Assembly: GCA_033961575.1 (NCBI GenBank)
Contig: CM066735.1
Location: forward strand, 86,059,449-86,123,448
Length of the DNA stretch: 64,000 nt
DNA from: Aselliscus stoliczkanus
Lineage: Eukaryota; Chordata; Mammalia; Chiroptera; Hipposideridae
Direction: 5' to 3'
The notes beneath the pieces were generated by a model. It made no database searches and had not been told where the DNA came from. It saw only the letters and a program-made list of their open reading frames with translations. The position numbers and the translations under genes were made by a program. How positions within the stretch are numbered: the first letter of the stretch is position 1; each line of letters begins with the position of its first letter. Below are positions 11,441 to 23,480 of the stretch, piece by piece.

Positions 11441-12029
11441 CTTTTTCACTTAGCAATCAGATATTTTAACATAACTGTTAGTATAATATAATGTAATAAA
11501 AATATAAATATTTAATGTTTTTAATTCACATGTTCACTTAGAATAAAGACCACGTTTTTCTACTCATTTGCAGCCAAGGGTAACCATGATAATTAAGCTC
11601 AGATAAGGAAAAGTAAGCAGCAGTCTCATATTTGACTTTCGGGGAGTATTCTTAAAGGAAGGATGCACAGCCATTTTTCTTTTCCTTTCTTGATGTCTGG
11701 AATGAAAACACAATGCTCTCATCTTGAGTAGCCATCTCGGATCTTGAAATAGAATCCACATTTTTGAGGATGGAGAAGCAGTGGGATAGAGGGGTATTGG
11801 TTATGGGAGAATTTGAGAATCTGCCTTATCACCCTCCAGCCTGGGACTGGGCACAAATGAATTTCATTTACATGACAAATAAAAAAGGAAAATGAAATAT
11901 TCGTACATACAAAAAAACACATATACAAACTTCTACCTTCTTTAAGCCATTCTTGCTTTGTGTTTTTTTCTCTAACTCACTTCAACAACTGTACAAAAAG
12001 AAGCAAAACATAATAATAATCTTTCTAAA

Positions 12030-12215
12030 AGCCAAATCTGATCATTTTCTTCTTCTCATTACAACCCTCCAGTGATTCTTGATCATCTCTGGATTAAAAT
12101 CCCAACTCCTTAGGAAACATACAAGGCTGATTCATTCTGACCATGTCTACCATGTCCATCTTGACATCCTCCATTATGGATGGAGCGAGTGACAATGATG
12201 GTATTAATGGCTCCT
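12030..12215 (+). mobile_element. L2-like ancient LINE fragment
   Basis: Reads AATCTGATCATTTTCTTCTT, ACCCTCCAGTGATTCTTGAT and TAAAATCCCAACTCCTTAGG, the pattern of the same old LINE-like repeat. No coding potential. Confidence 0.5.
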
Positions 12216-12339
12216 CCTGGGCCTGAACTTCCTGTCAAATCTCCTGATAAAGAACACAGGCAAATCGGTGTTTCAAGGCATCATCCAGAGAGGAATTAAA
12301 ATCAAGGCTAGCGTTTATTAAACTAGCATGATTATCTAG

Positions 12340-12476
12340 GTCCAAGAGCTCTCCATGGATTCATTCATTTAATCCTCAAAACAATTCTGTGAGATAGTGT
12401 TATTATCCCTACTCCATAAGAAAAAAGACCGAAGCACAGAAAGACTAAGCTGAATTTCCCAGTGCTACCTACTTAT
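12340..12476 (-). mobile_element. MIR SINE
   Basis: In reverse orientation: TTCATTTAATCCTCAAAACA, TGTTATTATCCCTACTCC and a GAAGCACAGAAAGACTAAG segment are the MIR core in complement. Confidence 0.7.
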
Positions 12477-12682
12477 TATGTATTAGGGTCAGGATTTAAC
12501 TTGGAGCAATCTAATGCCACAGCCTGCTTAACTACTGTGTGTTATGTCACCCACCATTGCTACAGGGGGCTAATTCTAACAGCCCCAAAGATTTTCCAGG
12601 GCTCCATCATTTCTCTCCATATATGTTATCAGAAGCAGAGCCTATGTAGTTTCCATCTTTTTCAAGATCACTTCAGTAAAAA
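12477..12682. other. Unassigned
   Basis: A 110-codon plus-strand frame starts at 12462 and runs into the adjacent TG repeat; its last third is repeat-encoded, so I do not call it a gene. Confidence 0.4.
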
Positions 12683-12684
12683 TA

Positions 12685-12718
<34 letters not shown>
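12683..12718 (+). repeat. (TG)n microsatellite
   Basis: About 18 dinucleotide units with one CG interruption. Confidence 0.95.
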
Positions 12719-13990
12719 GGGAAGGGGTTGTTTCATGATTTATTCATTAACTCCTAAGTCATTAGAAGTGCAAGGTCATTTCTGGTTGACTTAGATACTT
12801 TATACAGTTGTAGGAAATATCCAGCATGAATTATAATGCACTCTTGTAATTAATACCTATTACGAAATGCAAATTCATCTGTAATGCATTAGCTCCAAGT
12901 TTCTACATATTTTTAGTTTAACTTATACTTTCCCAAAGTGAGCTGAATTATGGCAACTTTTATTAGGAATTTCCTCATCCCATAGCAAAATATAACACAT
13001 GAATTTCAACTGGGTGAAAAGAGGGAACTTGCTCTGTGTGAATGTCCGGAGAACCATAAATATTTTGTTCAAATCTTGAGGTTCAGTAACCTTTCTATGA
13101 TTTTTGTGCCTGAGCATGCATAAGCAAACAAGATTAGGAGCAAAAGAAAGAGAATTAAAATTGTAGGACATTTTCTAAATTCCTTCTTCAAGAATTCTTT
13201 AGAAATGCACAGGACCTATTATTTTCTCCTATGTCCTCTAATGTGCCAAGTCACAAAATGTTGTTAGACCAGTTCTTGGTGTCAAAAGTTGAACTTCTAT
13301 CTGATTAATTAGTTATAACATTGCTAGAATTACTGCACACAGTGTTCTGTGCAGAAACACTTAGAATATACGACAGGGGCTACTTTGCCCTTAAGACGTT
13401 TCTTTAATGTACTGAATTTGTTGGATGTCTGTCAACTTGTTAATAATTGTAACACATTTGATTATTTATAGCCAGCCTTGTTCTAAAAAGATTTCAAGTA
13501 ACTTATCAAGATATGTATGAAACAGCAAATAAATGAGAAAAAAGAGTCAGGAAAGTCCAAGAGAAGCAGTGATGAGTCAGGACACAAAAATCACACTATG
13601 AAGTCATGCATATTTTCTAGAGGTGTGCCAAAAACTTGAGTCTATGTTTCTGCTAGCCAACGAGAAGAAGGAAATACTATCAGTGGGTGATTCACACTAT
13701 TTATAATATTAAAAATATCTAGTTGCTCAAGAGATGAACAATTTTATCTGATTCTGAGATCAGAATTTTCCCCCGTGAGCCTTTATAGAGAAGACACCAT
13801 GTAAGGTAATGTCATAAACATCATCTCATCAGTGATTGTAGACACAGTTGTACCGAGGAGTTTCATATAACACACCATGGTATCAGCTTCCGGCATCTGG
13901 ACAACGTGCAATTAAATAGAAGAGGTACAGAGGCCAATGTGATGGACCATCAGCCCATGACTTCCTGATGATTTGGCTCAAACTAGTGTA
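12719..13990. other. No assignable feature
   Basis: AT-rich sequence, short frames only. No repeat recognised. Confidence 0.4.
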
Positions 13991-14185
13991 GATTAGAGGA
14001 CTCATAATAGTAGTTCTTCAACATTTATTATGTCCATAAGAATCACAAAATAGAAAAGATGGATTGCTGTGCTTCTTCCTCAGAGATTCTGGTTTAGTCC
14101 ACTGCAGTGAGACCCATAAATCTCTGTTTTTCACTCTTTTGAAGAGATTCCAATGTAGATGGTAGGTGAGCCACAGTGGAAGTAA
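13990..14185. mobile_element. MER5-like hAT element
   Basis: TAGTTCTTCAACATTTATTA, CATAAGAATCACAAAATAG and GAGATTCTGGTTTAGTCC correspond to the usual order of motifs in MER5A/B-type elements. Diverged, ends not exact. Confidence 0.55.
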
Positions 14186-15025
14186 CAGCAACCGTTAACA
14201 AGTGGCATTATTTGCTGTAAATTAATGAAACATCTAGGGATATCAGCAAGAAAAGATCATTTCAATTTGAGCATAATTAATCTGTAATTACTCTTTTTGA
14301 AGTAATGTTAATGCAACGTTGTTGCAAACTGAGTGGGCTACTTTATTAGAGAGGATATTCTACTGGAAAATGGACTTGTGGTTTTCCTCTTCTCTGCAAT
14401 GTGAAAATGTCCTCTGTATCAATAGATGGGGATATGAAGTCACTCAGAATCACTGATGTGTGGGGAGTGGGAAGAGGTCTTATTGGGAATCACCTTTATG
14501 GGACGTTGGGCTTTTTTCAGAAAATTGTGGCCTAGTGTAGTGGATGCTATAGTGTGGCATCCAGGTTCCTGCTTTAGGACTGAGACCCTGGATCGTCCAG
14601 CTGCTAGAAATATTGTCTTCTAAGGACTTCTAGATGCATCTCTCTGCAGGATTGTCCTCTGCAACCCAGTTTACACCTTCGGGGCTACCAGCATTCCATG
14701 GCCAGCTGGTTTAGAGATACAAGGTCAAGTCTGAAGGTCCATCCAGCTCCACAGCTCCCGTGGGACTGCTCAGGACTTTGGGCACTGCACTGCCCTTCAG
14801 CTTCTTCCTCTGCCCATTCCTTGTTTTCCCTCACCCCTTACAGATATGCCTTCGTAGGGGATTCTTCTAAAATGTCCAACCCACAAATCTCCATCAGTCT
14901 ACTTCCTGGAGAACCTGACCCAAGATAAGGGGGTACAAATCTCCTGGTGCTCACCTTATTGACATTATTCATGTGACTTTGCAATTGAATTTTGGTTACC
15001 TGCCCACCAGTCTGTTCTGTTTCTT
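14186..15025. other. No assignable feature
   Basis: Unique-looking sequence. The 76-codon frame at 14698-14928 has no recognisable content. Confidence 0.4.
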
Positions 15026-15095
15026 TCTTCTTCCCTCTCCTTCCCCTCCCCTCCCCTCCCCTCCCCGTCCTTCTTCTGCCCCTCCCCCTCCTCCT
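15026..15095 (+). repeat. Pyrimidine-rich CCCCT/CCTCC tract
   Basis: CCCCTCCCCTCC-type units on the plus strand; the minus strand has repeated GGGG runs with G-quadruplex potential. Confidence 0.85.
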
Positions 15096-15204
15096 CATCT
15101 GAACTGGATATTTAAGAGTTCCCTACTATGGGTCATTTTTCTCCTTCCTTGCTGATCTTATTAGGATGTATACGCTTTTTACTTTGTTATCTCACTGAGC
15201 CTGG

Positions 15205-15249
<45 letters not shown>
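15205..15249 (+). repeat. (AC)n microsatellite
   Basis: About 22 uninterrupted dinucleotide units. Confidence 0.97.
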
Positions 15250-15250
<1 letters not shown>

Positions 15251-15324
15251 CTCTGAGGTTTCTATGATCCAAGGCATTTAAGAAAGTCTGAGTTAAACAA
15301 ATCTAAGTTGTTGCAGGAGTTCTC

Positions 15325-15912
15325 AAGAGTCTTTAAAATGCTCACAAAATGTACAATTAATATTTTTAAAGTGTAGAATCCAGTGGTATTTAGTAAATTT
15401 ACAGTGTTGTGCAACCAACACCTCTAACTCATTCCACAACATTTTCATCACCTCGAAAGGAAATCCTGTACCCATTATGCGGTCACTTCCCATTGCCCCT
15501 CCTCCCAACCCCTGTTAACTGCCTATCTGCCTTCTGTCTCTGCGGACTGACGTTTTTCTGGATGTTTCATATGCATGTAATCATGCAACCTAACATGTGA
15601 CCTTTTGACTCTGACTTCTGTCACTTAGCACAATTGTTTTGAGGTTCAGCCCCGTTGGAGCATGTGTCAGTACATCATACTTTCTTATGGCCGAATAATA
15701 TTCCATTGTATGGATAGATAACTACATTTGTTCTCTATCAGCTGATGGACACTTGGGCACTTTTTAGCGTTTTGCTATTAGGATTAGTACTGTTATGAAC
15801 ATGTGTGGACAAATTTTTGTTTGAATACCTATTTTCATTTCTTTTGGGTATATACCTAGGAGTAGACTTGCTCAATCAAGATGATAATTCTATGTTTATT
15901 TTTTTTTGAGAA
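15325..15912 (-). mobile_element. Ancient L1 (L1M-type), ORF2 end and 3' UTR
   Basis: On the minus strand it reads CCTAGGTATATACCCAAAAG, AAGTGCCCAAGTGTCCATCA and ATCCATACAATGGAATATTA, the conserved end of L1 ORF2, then AAGTGACAGAAGTCAGAGTC. Stops and indels abound. It looks much older than the L1 copies at 57-60 kb. Confidence 0.85.
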
Positions 15913-17597
15913 ACCCCTTTTAAAAAGCAGATTAATACTAGCATATTTAGGGATTATATAATACTTTGAAAAGCTTTCTGAGCTAATTCACTTTAAGATG
16001 CTAGTGGTTAATTCTGCGTTAATGTGTTTTAACCCCTAGTCTTGTTTGACACTTCAGAAAACTTTAGCCAAAAGTTTTGAATTTCCATTACTAAAATTTT
16101 ATGGCCCAGATCTACAAAGGAGAGATATTTTTGAGAAAGGATGTTTTTTTAGCAGTCCACTCATATCATGCCATGCCAAGGATTCCTTATCCTTCCTGGG
16201 CTTTGTAAGACTTTTCCTTTAAGGAATTAAAGTGAGTCTGAGGGTGACTTGAAGACAATGTAAATAACACTTGTATCAAATACTTGATGCATTAGTGAAT
16301 ATTGGGTGGCTGTTTTGCTGTGACTAATTTAGCATGGAAGTAGAGTTATTAAGACCAAAGAAATAAAAGAATCAGAAATTTAAATTTATCCATTTCTGAA
16401 CTCTTAATTTTTTTTATCTTATCTTTATGTTGAAAAAAAATAATTGAGGTGGAGGAAACAATTGGCTTTATATTTTTCTGTAGTGTTTAGACATTGATAG
16501 AAGTATATCTTTCCAGTTTTATGGGTACTTTAAGGACAGAAAAATATAAATATTACACAAAAATTAGCTTTAATATTTGTGTTTATTATTGAAATAATTT
16601 TTATTGTATATAACATGTTATATATAAAATGTCCATATTATATGACTATATTGTATATAGCATACTGTTTTAATATATATCATATTTGGACATAATACAT
16701 GATGTATATTTATATATAAATGTGTATTTTTATAGCTCAAGGAATATTTTTGCATATTTAGAGGTCAATTACAAGTGATAACAGTTTTTGAAAAAATGTA
16801 AATACCACAGAGAAACTGCAAGTGGAAGGGGCTCCTTTGCAGAAATGCCGCCCTGCCGTTTCAGGCCCAGCAGTCCTGGCCTAGACAAGCCTCTTATGGG
16901 ATAATGTGAGGATTAAATGGACCTGAGCTCATACTGTCCTGTGTAAATTTTCCCAGTAATGGCTATTCCTTAACCTATGCTGTGTGTATTGTAGAATGTG
17001 TCTTGACCTCTAGAATATAACTGTAGAAACCTGGACAATTCCCAACTTGCACAATATAGACAGGCATTGAAAAAGAAAGCATACATTTATTATAAATATA
17101 CCATGTATTTCCAGTTTGTAAGAAATATAAGGAAATAAGGAAACCAAGGAAAGTGTTAGTAATTGAGCAATAAGCTTCACAGAGTAAGAAAATATCATTA
17201 TTTGACGTCCATGGTAGAAAAGTAGCCCCAGTGACCTACTCATTTTGCTTTTCGGAAGTGTTTCTGTTTATGGCAATGTTTTTGTCTCTGCCATTTTCCT
17301 GTCCCACTCTGCTTTTGCTGTGACTGCTTTTGCTTCTCTATGTGGATTTCAAGCTCAGAACTCCTGGAAACAGGATCAATTATTTCATCCAATTAAAACA
17401 GCACTGGATGGTTTTCTCTCATCTTCTCAGTGGCTGAATTCTCTGGGATTGATTTCTAGTCTAAAAAGCATTGCTAGCATCAAATGACCTCAAATATGGC
17501 AATTTGCATGCAATGGACAAGACTGGTTTTCTAGTAAAACATATACGTATGGCCTCCCCTTCTAGTCACATGCATTCTGATCTAATATAGACAGTGT
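15913..17597. other. Unassigned, very AT-rich around 16.5-16.75 kb
   Basis: The 16560-16750 segment is almost only A and T, with many TATATA steps. No gene or named repeat recognised in the rest. Confidence 0.45.
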
Positions 17598-17613
17598 AAG
17601 AAAACTGGGGTGC

Positions 17614-18048
17614 GGGCCGGCGGAGTGGCGCATTGGTTAAGAGCTGGTTTTGGGATGCCAGTGGCCCCGGTTCGGATCCCACATATGAGGGCCAGTGACA
17701 CTGCCCTCTACAGCTAACAACAGCTCCACCCGGAGCTGGGCTGTGCAAGCCCCAGCGACGGTGTAGGCTGCAGTCCCTGCTGCAGTGGGCTGCCATAGGC
17801 TACAGTGAGTGGCCGGCAGCCAGCGTGAGCTGCCAATAGCCGTGGTGAGCGACCATCCAGAGGCCGGAGACTGATCTGCCTCATCCGGGAAGAGCGCAAT
17901 GACGATACCAACATGGGCCAGTGAAGAAATGTCCTCCACAACTAGACTGAAGAACAAAAAGACAGCAACTTGTCTGTTCCCCTTCCCCGATTCCCCAACG
18001 CTGTTTCCCTGCCCCAATTCCCCAATAAAATCTTTTTTAAAAAAAAAG
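17614..18048 (+). mobile_element. tRNA-derived SINE, full-length long form
   Basis: The head has GGGCCGGCGGAGTGGCGCA, a GGTTAAG A-box end and GTTCGGATCCCA as B box. A long body of about 330 bp follows, then CCCCAATTCCCCAATAAAA and TCTTTTTT before the A tail. AATAAA plus a TCTn Pol III terminator is the tail pattern of so-called T+ SINEs. The duplication AAGAAAACTGGGGTGC (17598-17613) recurs with one change at 18081-18096, 33 bp beyond the A tail. This is the clearest full-length plus-strand copy in the window. Confidence 0.93.
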
Positions 18049-18080
18049 GCCTACCTGATTAGGTCAGACCCATCAAAATA
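18049..18080 (+). other. Possible 3'-transduced sequence of the SINE
   Basis: These bases lie between the SINE A tail and the right target-site duplication and end in an A-rich ATCAAAATA. They are not part of other SINE copies here, so read-through transcription at the source locus is the simplest explanation. Confidence 0.5.
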
Positions 18081-18096
18081 AAGAAAGCTGGGGTGC

Positions 18097-18379
18097 CATG
18101 TCATCCAAACCAAGATTCTTTGAGAGTGAAAGATGGGAGATATTAATAATTAGAGTGAAGGAATAAGATAGTCCTTTCCTGGCCAAAGTAGGATGTATGT
18201 CACCTTAATTAGAACCAGAAAAAAAAAAAGATAAATAGATTCAGGTTCAAGGCCTAAGACTGTCATAAATCAGTGGTATGCCTGAAGTTAGCCATATTTT
18301 CTCTGTAAGCTGCATTTTCCTCTCTATAAATGTGGGTGTAATGGCTTCCCCTAGTATTCTATGATTCTAACATTTTCTG
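18097..18379. other. Unassigned, weak MIR similarity
   Basis: A TTTTCCTCTCTATAAATGTG patch near 18316 is faintly MIR-like but too diverged to call. Confidence 0.3.
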
Positions 18380-18530
18380 CCTCTTTGTAATTATTCCTTC
18401 AGTACCTGGCTTTCCTTTTAGCAGCATGAGGGCAGGATTCTGTCTTTTCAACCACATGTCTTTGTATTTATCAGTGTTTGGCATATAGTAGGCACTCAGA
18501 TGCTCTTTACTGAAAGAGAGAATAAAGGGA
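18380..18530 (+). mobile_element. L2 3' end fragment
   Basis: GAGGGCAGGATTCTGTCTTT, then GGCATATAGTAGGCACTCAG: the order of motifs at the L2 3' end. Confidence 0.65.
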
Positions 18531-19955
18531 TATACCCAAACCTATCAGGTGATGTCAATATCTGCCTCATCAGTTAGAATATCCTGAAGAAAGTTGTTTC
18601 ACACTTTGCTTGCTAATATTGACAGAAGTACTATTAAGTGTTAGATATTTATGCCACCCAGCCCATGTTTTGAAGATAAATTTTTTTCCAAACTTATTAT
18701 GTTAGTTCTCAGATTGCTGTAAATGTAAAAAAAGAGAAGAGTAATGATACATTTTTCTCCACCTGCTTACATAATACACGAGGAGACATTTCACTCAATT
18801 ATAATCAATTATAACAGTGGGCAATTGTAGGAAGATGTAGATTAGCAGAATTTACCAGAAGTAAGCTAACATTTACACAGGTTTTCCAACTGCATTCCAT
18901 CTTCTGAGAAACAGCAAAGCACATTGCATTCTTTACTCTTTAATTTACAATTGAGTGTTATGAAACTTTATTTTCTCATCCAAAATCCTACTTACAGTGG
19001 TAAGAAAAGCTGTCTTTTCCTAGTCAAAAGAAAGTTTGATGTCCCTAATTTGTTTTACATCATTCTGTGTTTATTTTGGAGCTTTCTACACCTAATGTCA
19101 AAGATCAGTGTCTGTCACTTGACCTCAGGGAAACGGCAGGGTTTTTTGTGTGTGTGTTTTGCTTTCTGTTTTCCACAGAAAGGAAAAGAGACAATTATGT
19201 TAGCCTCTTCCTTTTCAGTTTCAGATCCTACAATGACAAATGGGATGACCCTCTAAGATCATTCAATCTCTAGGAGTGTCAAGGCCTTGCTAGCTTGGAC
19301 ATAATTTTAGGCAACTCAAATAAGACTCTCAAGTTTCCACAGAGGTGGCTTGGAGACCTGTTAGAGAAACTGCCAACAAAACCAGATACTGGGGGTATCT
19401 TACACAGTGCCCATGGCAGAAATATGTGTGGAGGAAAAAGAAAGTTAAGCTTTCCATGGTGTTCAGTCTGTCTTTCCAATCTTGCGCTGAGGCTGAGATA
19501 CACCATTTGACTCTGCCCCACCTCTGCTGCAGCTATGATCTTGACCATGCCTCTCAATCACTCTGAATTCCATTTACTATATTGTGTAATACTGGGTTTA
19601 TAGTGCCAGCCCTGCCTCTCTCACAGAGTGCACATTACAGTCAACATCAAGGTGAAATCATGAACATAAGTGTTTTGTAAATGAATAATTACTACAAGAA
19701 TACATAATGTTATATAGATATTTTTTTATCATACTTAAAGTATTTCATAAAGTCATCTCAAATCATTTTATAAAGTAAACTTTGTTGTTGTTGTACTGTG
19801 TTCTTTAGGTTTCCCAGGGTTTAGTTATCTTTCTTCCAATTCTAAGCCTGTATTTATGTCCTATTTTTCACTGCTGTTCAGGAATTTCCTGCCCTACCCC
19901 TCACCCCTAAAAAAATACCCGGGGGGCATCTTAAACCATTCTGTTACCCTACATC
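18531..19955. other. No assignable feature
   Basis: Overlapping frames at 18924-19256 and 19279-19557 have no recognisable domains, and several are mutually antisense. I see no repeat I can name. Confidence 0.4.
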
Positions 19956-19959
19956 AGAA

Positions 19960-20655
19960 TGATGACAACGTCCAAACAATTGTATCTCCTTAAAATTTCT
20001 GAGTTCCTTCCCCTGCTTTGTCCATCCTTATTAGAATGGCCCCAAGGTCAACAGCATCATCAAATCCCATTCATTCCTTTATTCTTCTCATTGCCTTCAT
20101 TGCCCGAGTTTCTTACCCTCCAATCCATTCTTCATGCAGACACCTCAAGGCGAGCCTTAAAAACAAAACAAAATCAAGAAATGATCACTACTCAGTTAAA
20201 AACCCACAAATGGCTCCTCAGTGCTGGCAGGATAAAATACCAACACCCTGGCATGTTTGTCAAGATTTTCCATGATAAGTTTTCTCCTGGCATCTTCATA
20301 CCCAGAGTGTCCTTTTCAGTTCTTATCCCCCAATCTCCAGGCAGGCTGAAGTCTTTGCATTGCCTTGACCAACTCATGGACTTCCTCCTCACACTGCACA
20401 CTGTCCTGGTCACCAGGCTTCTCATCTTTTCAGTTTCTGTGTTATGATTCTGTGGCTTCTGCTTGGATTTCCATTTTTTGTCCCCTTATTCCAGCCAGAA
20501 TTTACTCTCCTTCTACACTTGATGCCCAGTTTAGCCTTTTAGGTTTGCATGAATGCCTCCTTCTTGACTACAAGCTCCTTCAGTGTAGACACCAGGTCCT
20601 ATTTGTCTTATTCATTATTTTACTCAGTACCTACTATAGAACCTTGAAATTATTC
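19960..20655 (+). mobile_element. L2-like LINE fragment, long
   Basis: ATGGCTCCTCAGTGCTGGCA, GATAAAATACCAACACCCTG and the end CTACAAGCTCCTTCAGTGTA with CTCAGTACCTACTATAG are in L2-like order. The 162- and 122-codon frames inside (19959-20447, 20365-20733) do not match the LINE reading frame that I can see, and the latter ends in a GGAA repeat, so neither is called a gene. Confidence 0.5.
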
Positions 20656-20660
20656 CATAT

Positions 20661-20712
20661 GAAGGAAGGAAGGAAGGAAGGAAGGAAGGAAGGAAGGAAG
20701 GAAGGAAGGAAG
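20661..20712 (+). repeat. (GGAA)n microsatellite
   Basis: About 13 GGAA units immediately after the L2-like end. Confidence 0.97.
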
Positions 20713-20942
20713 AAAAGGAGGGAAGGGACTTAGAGTATACATACATTTATTAAAAACATTTATGTTGCAAGTTACATGTACTCCTAATATGTAAACAAAT
20801 GATGTCTACCCACTCATTGTCCAATTTTTTGAGTTGGAAACATTTCTTTAACCACATTCTACCAAAATTAAACTATATGTCAATCAGCCTTGGTAAAAGG
20901 TGGCACAGCTCTTGTTATTTCTATCCTTTCCCTAAGCTTGAG

Positions 20943-21033
20943 CAACCCCCCTCCCCCACTCCCCCTCACGCCCCCTCACGCCCCCTCACGCCCCCTCACT
21001 CCCCCTCACTCCCTCACTCCCCACCCCCCAGCC
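20943..21033 (+). repeat. C-rich minisatellite, about 10-bp unit
   Basis: Repeats of CCCCCTCACG and CCCCCTCACT. The minus strand carries regularly spaced GGGGG runs. Confidence 0.92.
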
Positions 21034-21847
21034 TCTGCCCCTGAAGGCTGCAGCTGCTAATAGCAGAGCTTGATGAGCAAGCTGCCAGGACTCCATCTGG
21101 AATTCACAAAACCCTGGCCAGCCCAGGCTCTAAATCTCCTTTAATCTGGCAAAATTAACTCAAGAGCATGTGGGACCTGAAATCCATGCTCTGCGTATTA
21201 TTGCAGGTGCTGAAGGCAAAGCAAAGCACCTGCTTTTCACATTTGAGATGCATTTTAAACAAAAGGTCTGTTCTTGTAGCTTCACAAGGAAGCATCAACC
21301 AGAGCACAGAAAGTTTACATCCAGGTACCTCTTTGCTGGGGTGGATCCCACTGACCTAACAAGAACTAAGGGTGTGCACTAATGGTCTTCCCATCTCCAT
21401 GTTAGTCATATTAGATCAGTGGATTGAAATCAGCCATCATCGGAGTATTTATACTACAGAAATTGACAAGTGTTTCAAGGCTTTTTTCTTTTTTTCTGGA
21501 GGCCCAATTTAACAGTACACGACCTTTCCAGTCCAGTCCTTGCCTCCTGGCCCCTCCCCGCTCCCTTTCTGCTCCCCAGTCCATATTCAGAGAGCTGGGT
21601 TCCAAATGAAACATTTGCGGAAAACACAGAGAACTTGTGTCTTCAAAGGAAGATTTATTTGTTCATTTACCTTAATACCGGAAGTTTCTCTGCAGTGTTT
21701 TTTTGACAGAAGTGTTGAAAGGCCACATCCTCTTTGGCTATTCAGGTTTATGTGGCCATTGTTTACTAAGAAGGTGTTGAAATCTTTCTAGAACCATCTA
21801 TTAGAACATCATGAAAAATCACTGTTAGTAGACTAGAGTTATAAGTA
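21034..21847. other. No assignable feature
   Basis: Moderately GC-rich for this window, with several overlapping short frames on both strands. None has recognisable content. Confidence 0.4.
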
Positions 21848-21860
21848 AACACACACACCG

Positions 21861-21896
<36 letters not shown>

Positions 21897-21904
21897 ACAC
21901 ACAC
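21848..21904 (+). repeat. (AC)n microsatellite, interrupted
   Basis: AC units with CG and GT interruptions at the edges. Confidence 0.95.
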
Positions 21905-21983
21905 CAGAAAAACAAGTTTTTATTACTTTCCCCATCTCCCTTTCTCTTTTCCAAACTTCCCAAGATCACTCAAATAGGGGAAG

Positions 21984-22430
21984 TTTTTTTTGTTGTTGTT
22001 TTTTTTAAGATTTTTTTATTGGGGAATTGGGGGAGGGGAACAGTGTTGGGGAATCGGGGAAGGGGAACAGACAAGCTGCTGTCCCTTTTGTTCTTCAGTC
22101 TAGTTGCGGAGGACGTTGCCTCACTGGCCCATGTTGGTATCGTCATTGAGCTCTTCCCGGATGAGGCAGATCAGTCGCCAGCCTCTGGATGGTCGCTCAC
22201 CGCGGCTATTGGCAGCTCACGCTGACTGCCGGCCACTCACTGTAGCCTATGGCAGCCCACCGCAGCAGGGGCTGCAGCCTACACTGTCCCTGAGGGCTCA
22301 CAGCCCAGCTCCAGGTGGAGCTGTTGTTAACTGTAGAGGGCAGTGTCACTGGCCCTCATATGTGGGATCCGAACCGGGACTGCTGGCATCCCAAAACCAG
22401 TTCTTAACCAATGCGCCACTCAGCCGGCCC
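21984..22430 (-). mobile_element. tRNA-derived SINE, full-length long form
   Basis: Reverse orientation: T-rich tail, AAGATTTTTTTATTGGGG, the long body, and the tRNA head ending CACTCAGCCGGCCC. It retains both Pol III boxes in complement. It abuts a second copy (22443-22578) in the same orientation. No clean duplication surrounds it alone. Confidence 0.92.
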
Positions 22431-22442
22431 TCTACCTAAATT

Positions 22443-22578
22443 GTTTTGTTTGTTTGTTTGTTTGTTTGTTTGTTTGTTTGTTTTTGAGGGCAGTGTCACT
22501 GGCCCTCATATGTGGGACCAAACCGGGGCTGCTGGCTTCCCAAGCCAGTGCTTAACCACTGCGCCACTCGGCCAGCCC
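22443..22578 (-). mobile_element. tRNA-derived SINE, short form with (TTTG)n tail
   Basis: Reverse-oriented head ending CGCCACTCGGCCAGCCC. Its tail is an approximately 10-unit TTTG run. AAAGTTTT follows on the right; GAAGTTTT lies left of the neighbouring long copy, so the pair may sit between one duplication. Confidence 0.9.
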
Positions 22579-22589
22579 AGAAAGTTTTG

Positions 22590-23125
22590 AAATTAAGAAA
22601 ATAAGGAGTTTAAGTAACTTCGACCCAGTGACTTGAGTGATTTTATCATTGTTGTTGGTACTCTTTCTGAAATAGTGTTATTAGAAGGAGGTTTACCATG
22701 ACTCTAATGAGGCTTAAACTCCAGGACCCTATTTTCACAAGACCCCTCCCAAACTACAATATGTTCATGTAGTCATGTCTTTGAAAATATCACAAATGTA
22801 AATTTTTTCATTATTTTTCTTAAGAAGTGTCCCTCATGTTATGTAAATTTCAGGCTCCACAAAAACTGGATCCACCCTAGGGTTATTTTACATTGATTTT
22901 GCCTAACTTACTTGAAGTCACAGTGTTACTTCCAACCCTACCCTTCCCATTAGATAAACTCCTCTCTCCTCTTTCCTTCATTCTAATAAATTCACGAGGA
23001 CACCTCCGTTGTAAGGAGCTGCTATTTTTAAAGTTCTGTTACTACCAAGACTAAAGAAAACAGATATTCATTTAATTTCTAAAGGGAAATACAACCTTAT
23101 TGGCAAGAAATCTTAGTGCTCAGCT
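22590..23125. other. No assignable feature
   Basis: AT-rich, no recognisable repeat or frame. Confidence 0.4.
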
Positions 23126-23129
23126 GCCT

Positions 23130-23480
23130 TCTGACTTACTGGGTCAAAAATGCCTATCCTCCCCAACCTCTCCAGCCCACTGCCTACAAGTCAGCCTTCT
23201 TCCTTAGGGTGGCTAACTTCCTTAGCTTGGCTAAGGCTCAGCTTAAAGTTCATCTCATCTCAGGAGCCCAAGGTTAGCAGCCTCTGCTGCAAACTCTCAC
23301 TGAATCTTAGTTTCACCCTATGATGGGCTTGTCACATCATTCGGAATGGACTTATCACACAATTAGAGTGTGAACTCTAAAGGTCTAGCATGTATCCTAT
23401 GCATTACCCCTTATAGCAGCTGGCAAGAAACAAGCTCTAAATGTATATTGATTGAATGGTTAAATGAATGAACAAAATAA
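23130..23480 (+). mobile_element. L2-like 3' end fragment
   Basis: TTCATCTCATCTCAGGAGCC and GAGTGTGAACTCTAAAGGTC, ending TGATTGAATGGTTAAATG, follow the usual L2 3' pattern. Confidence 0.5.

Noticed and set aside
17614..17700. tRNA gene
   Set aside because: The tRNA-like part is the head of a repeated SINE, present in nine similar copies here, and has no acceptor-stem pairing or CCA-end context of a real tRNA gene.
20943..21033. CRISPR-like regular repeats
   Set aside because: The units are directly adjacent with no spacers; it is a C-rich minisatellite in a mammalian genome.
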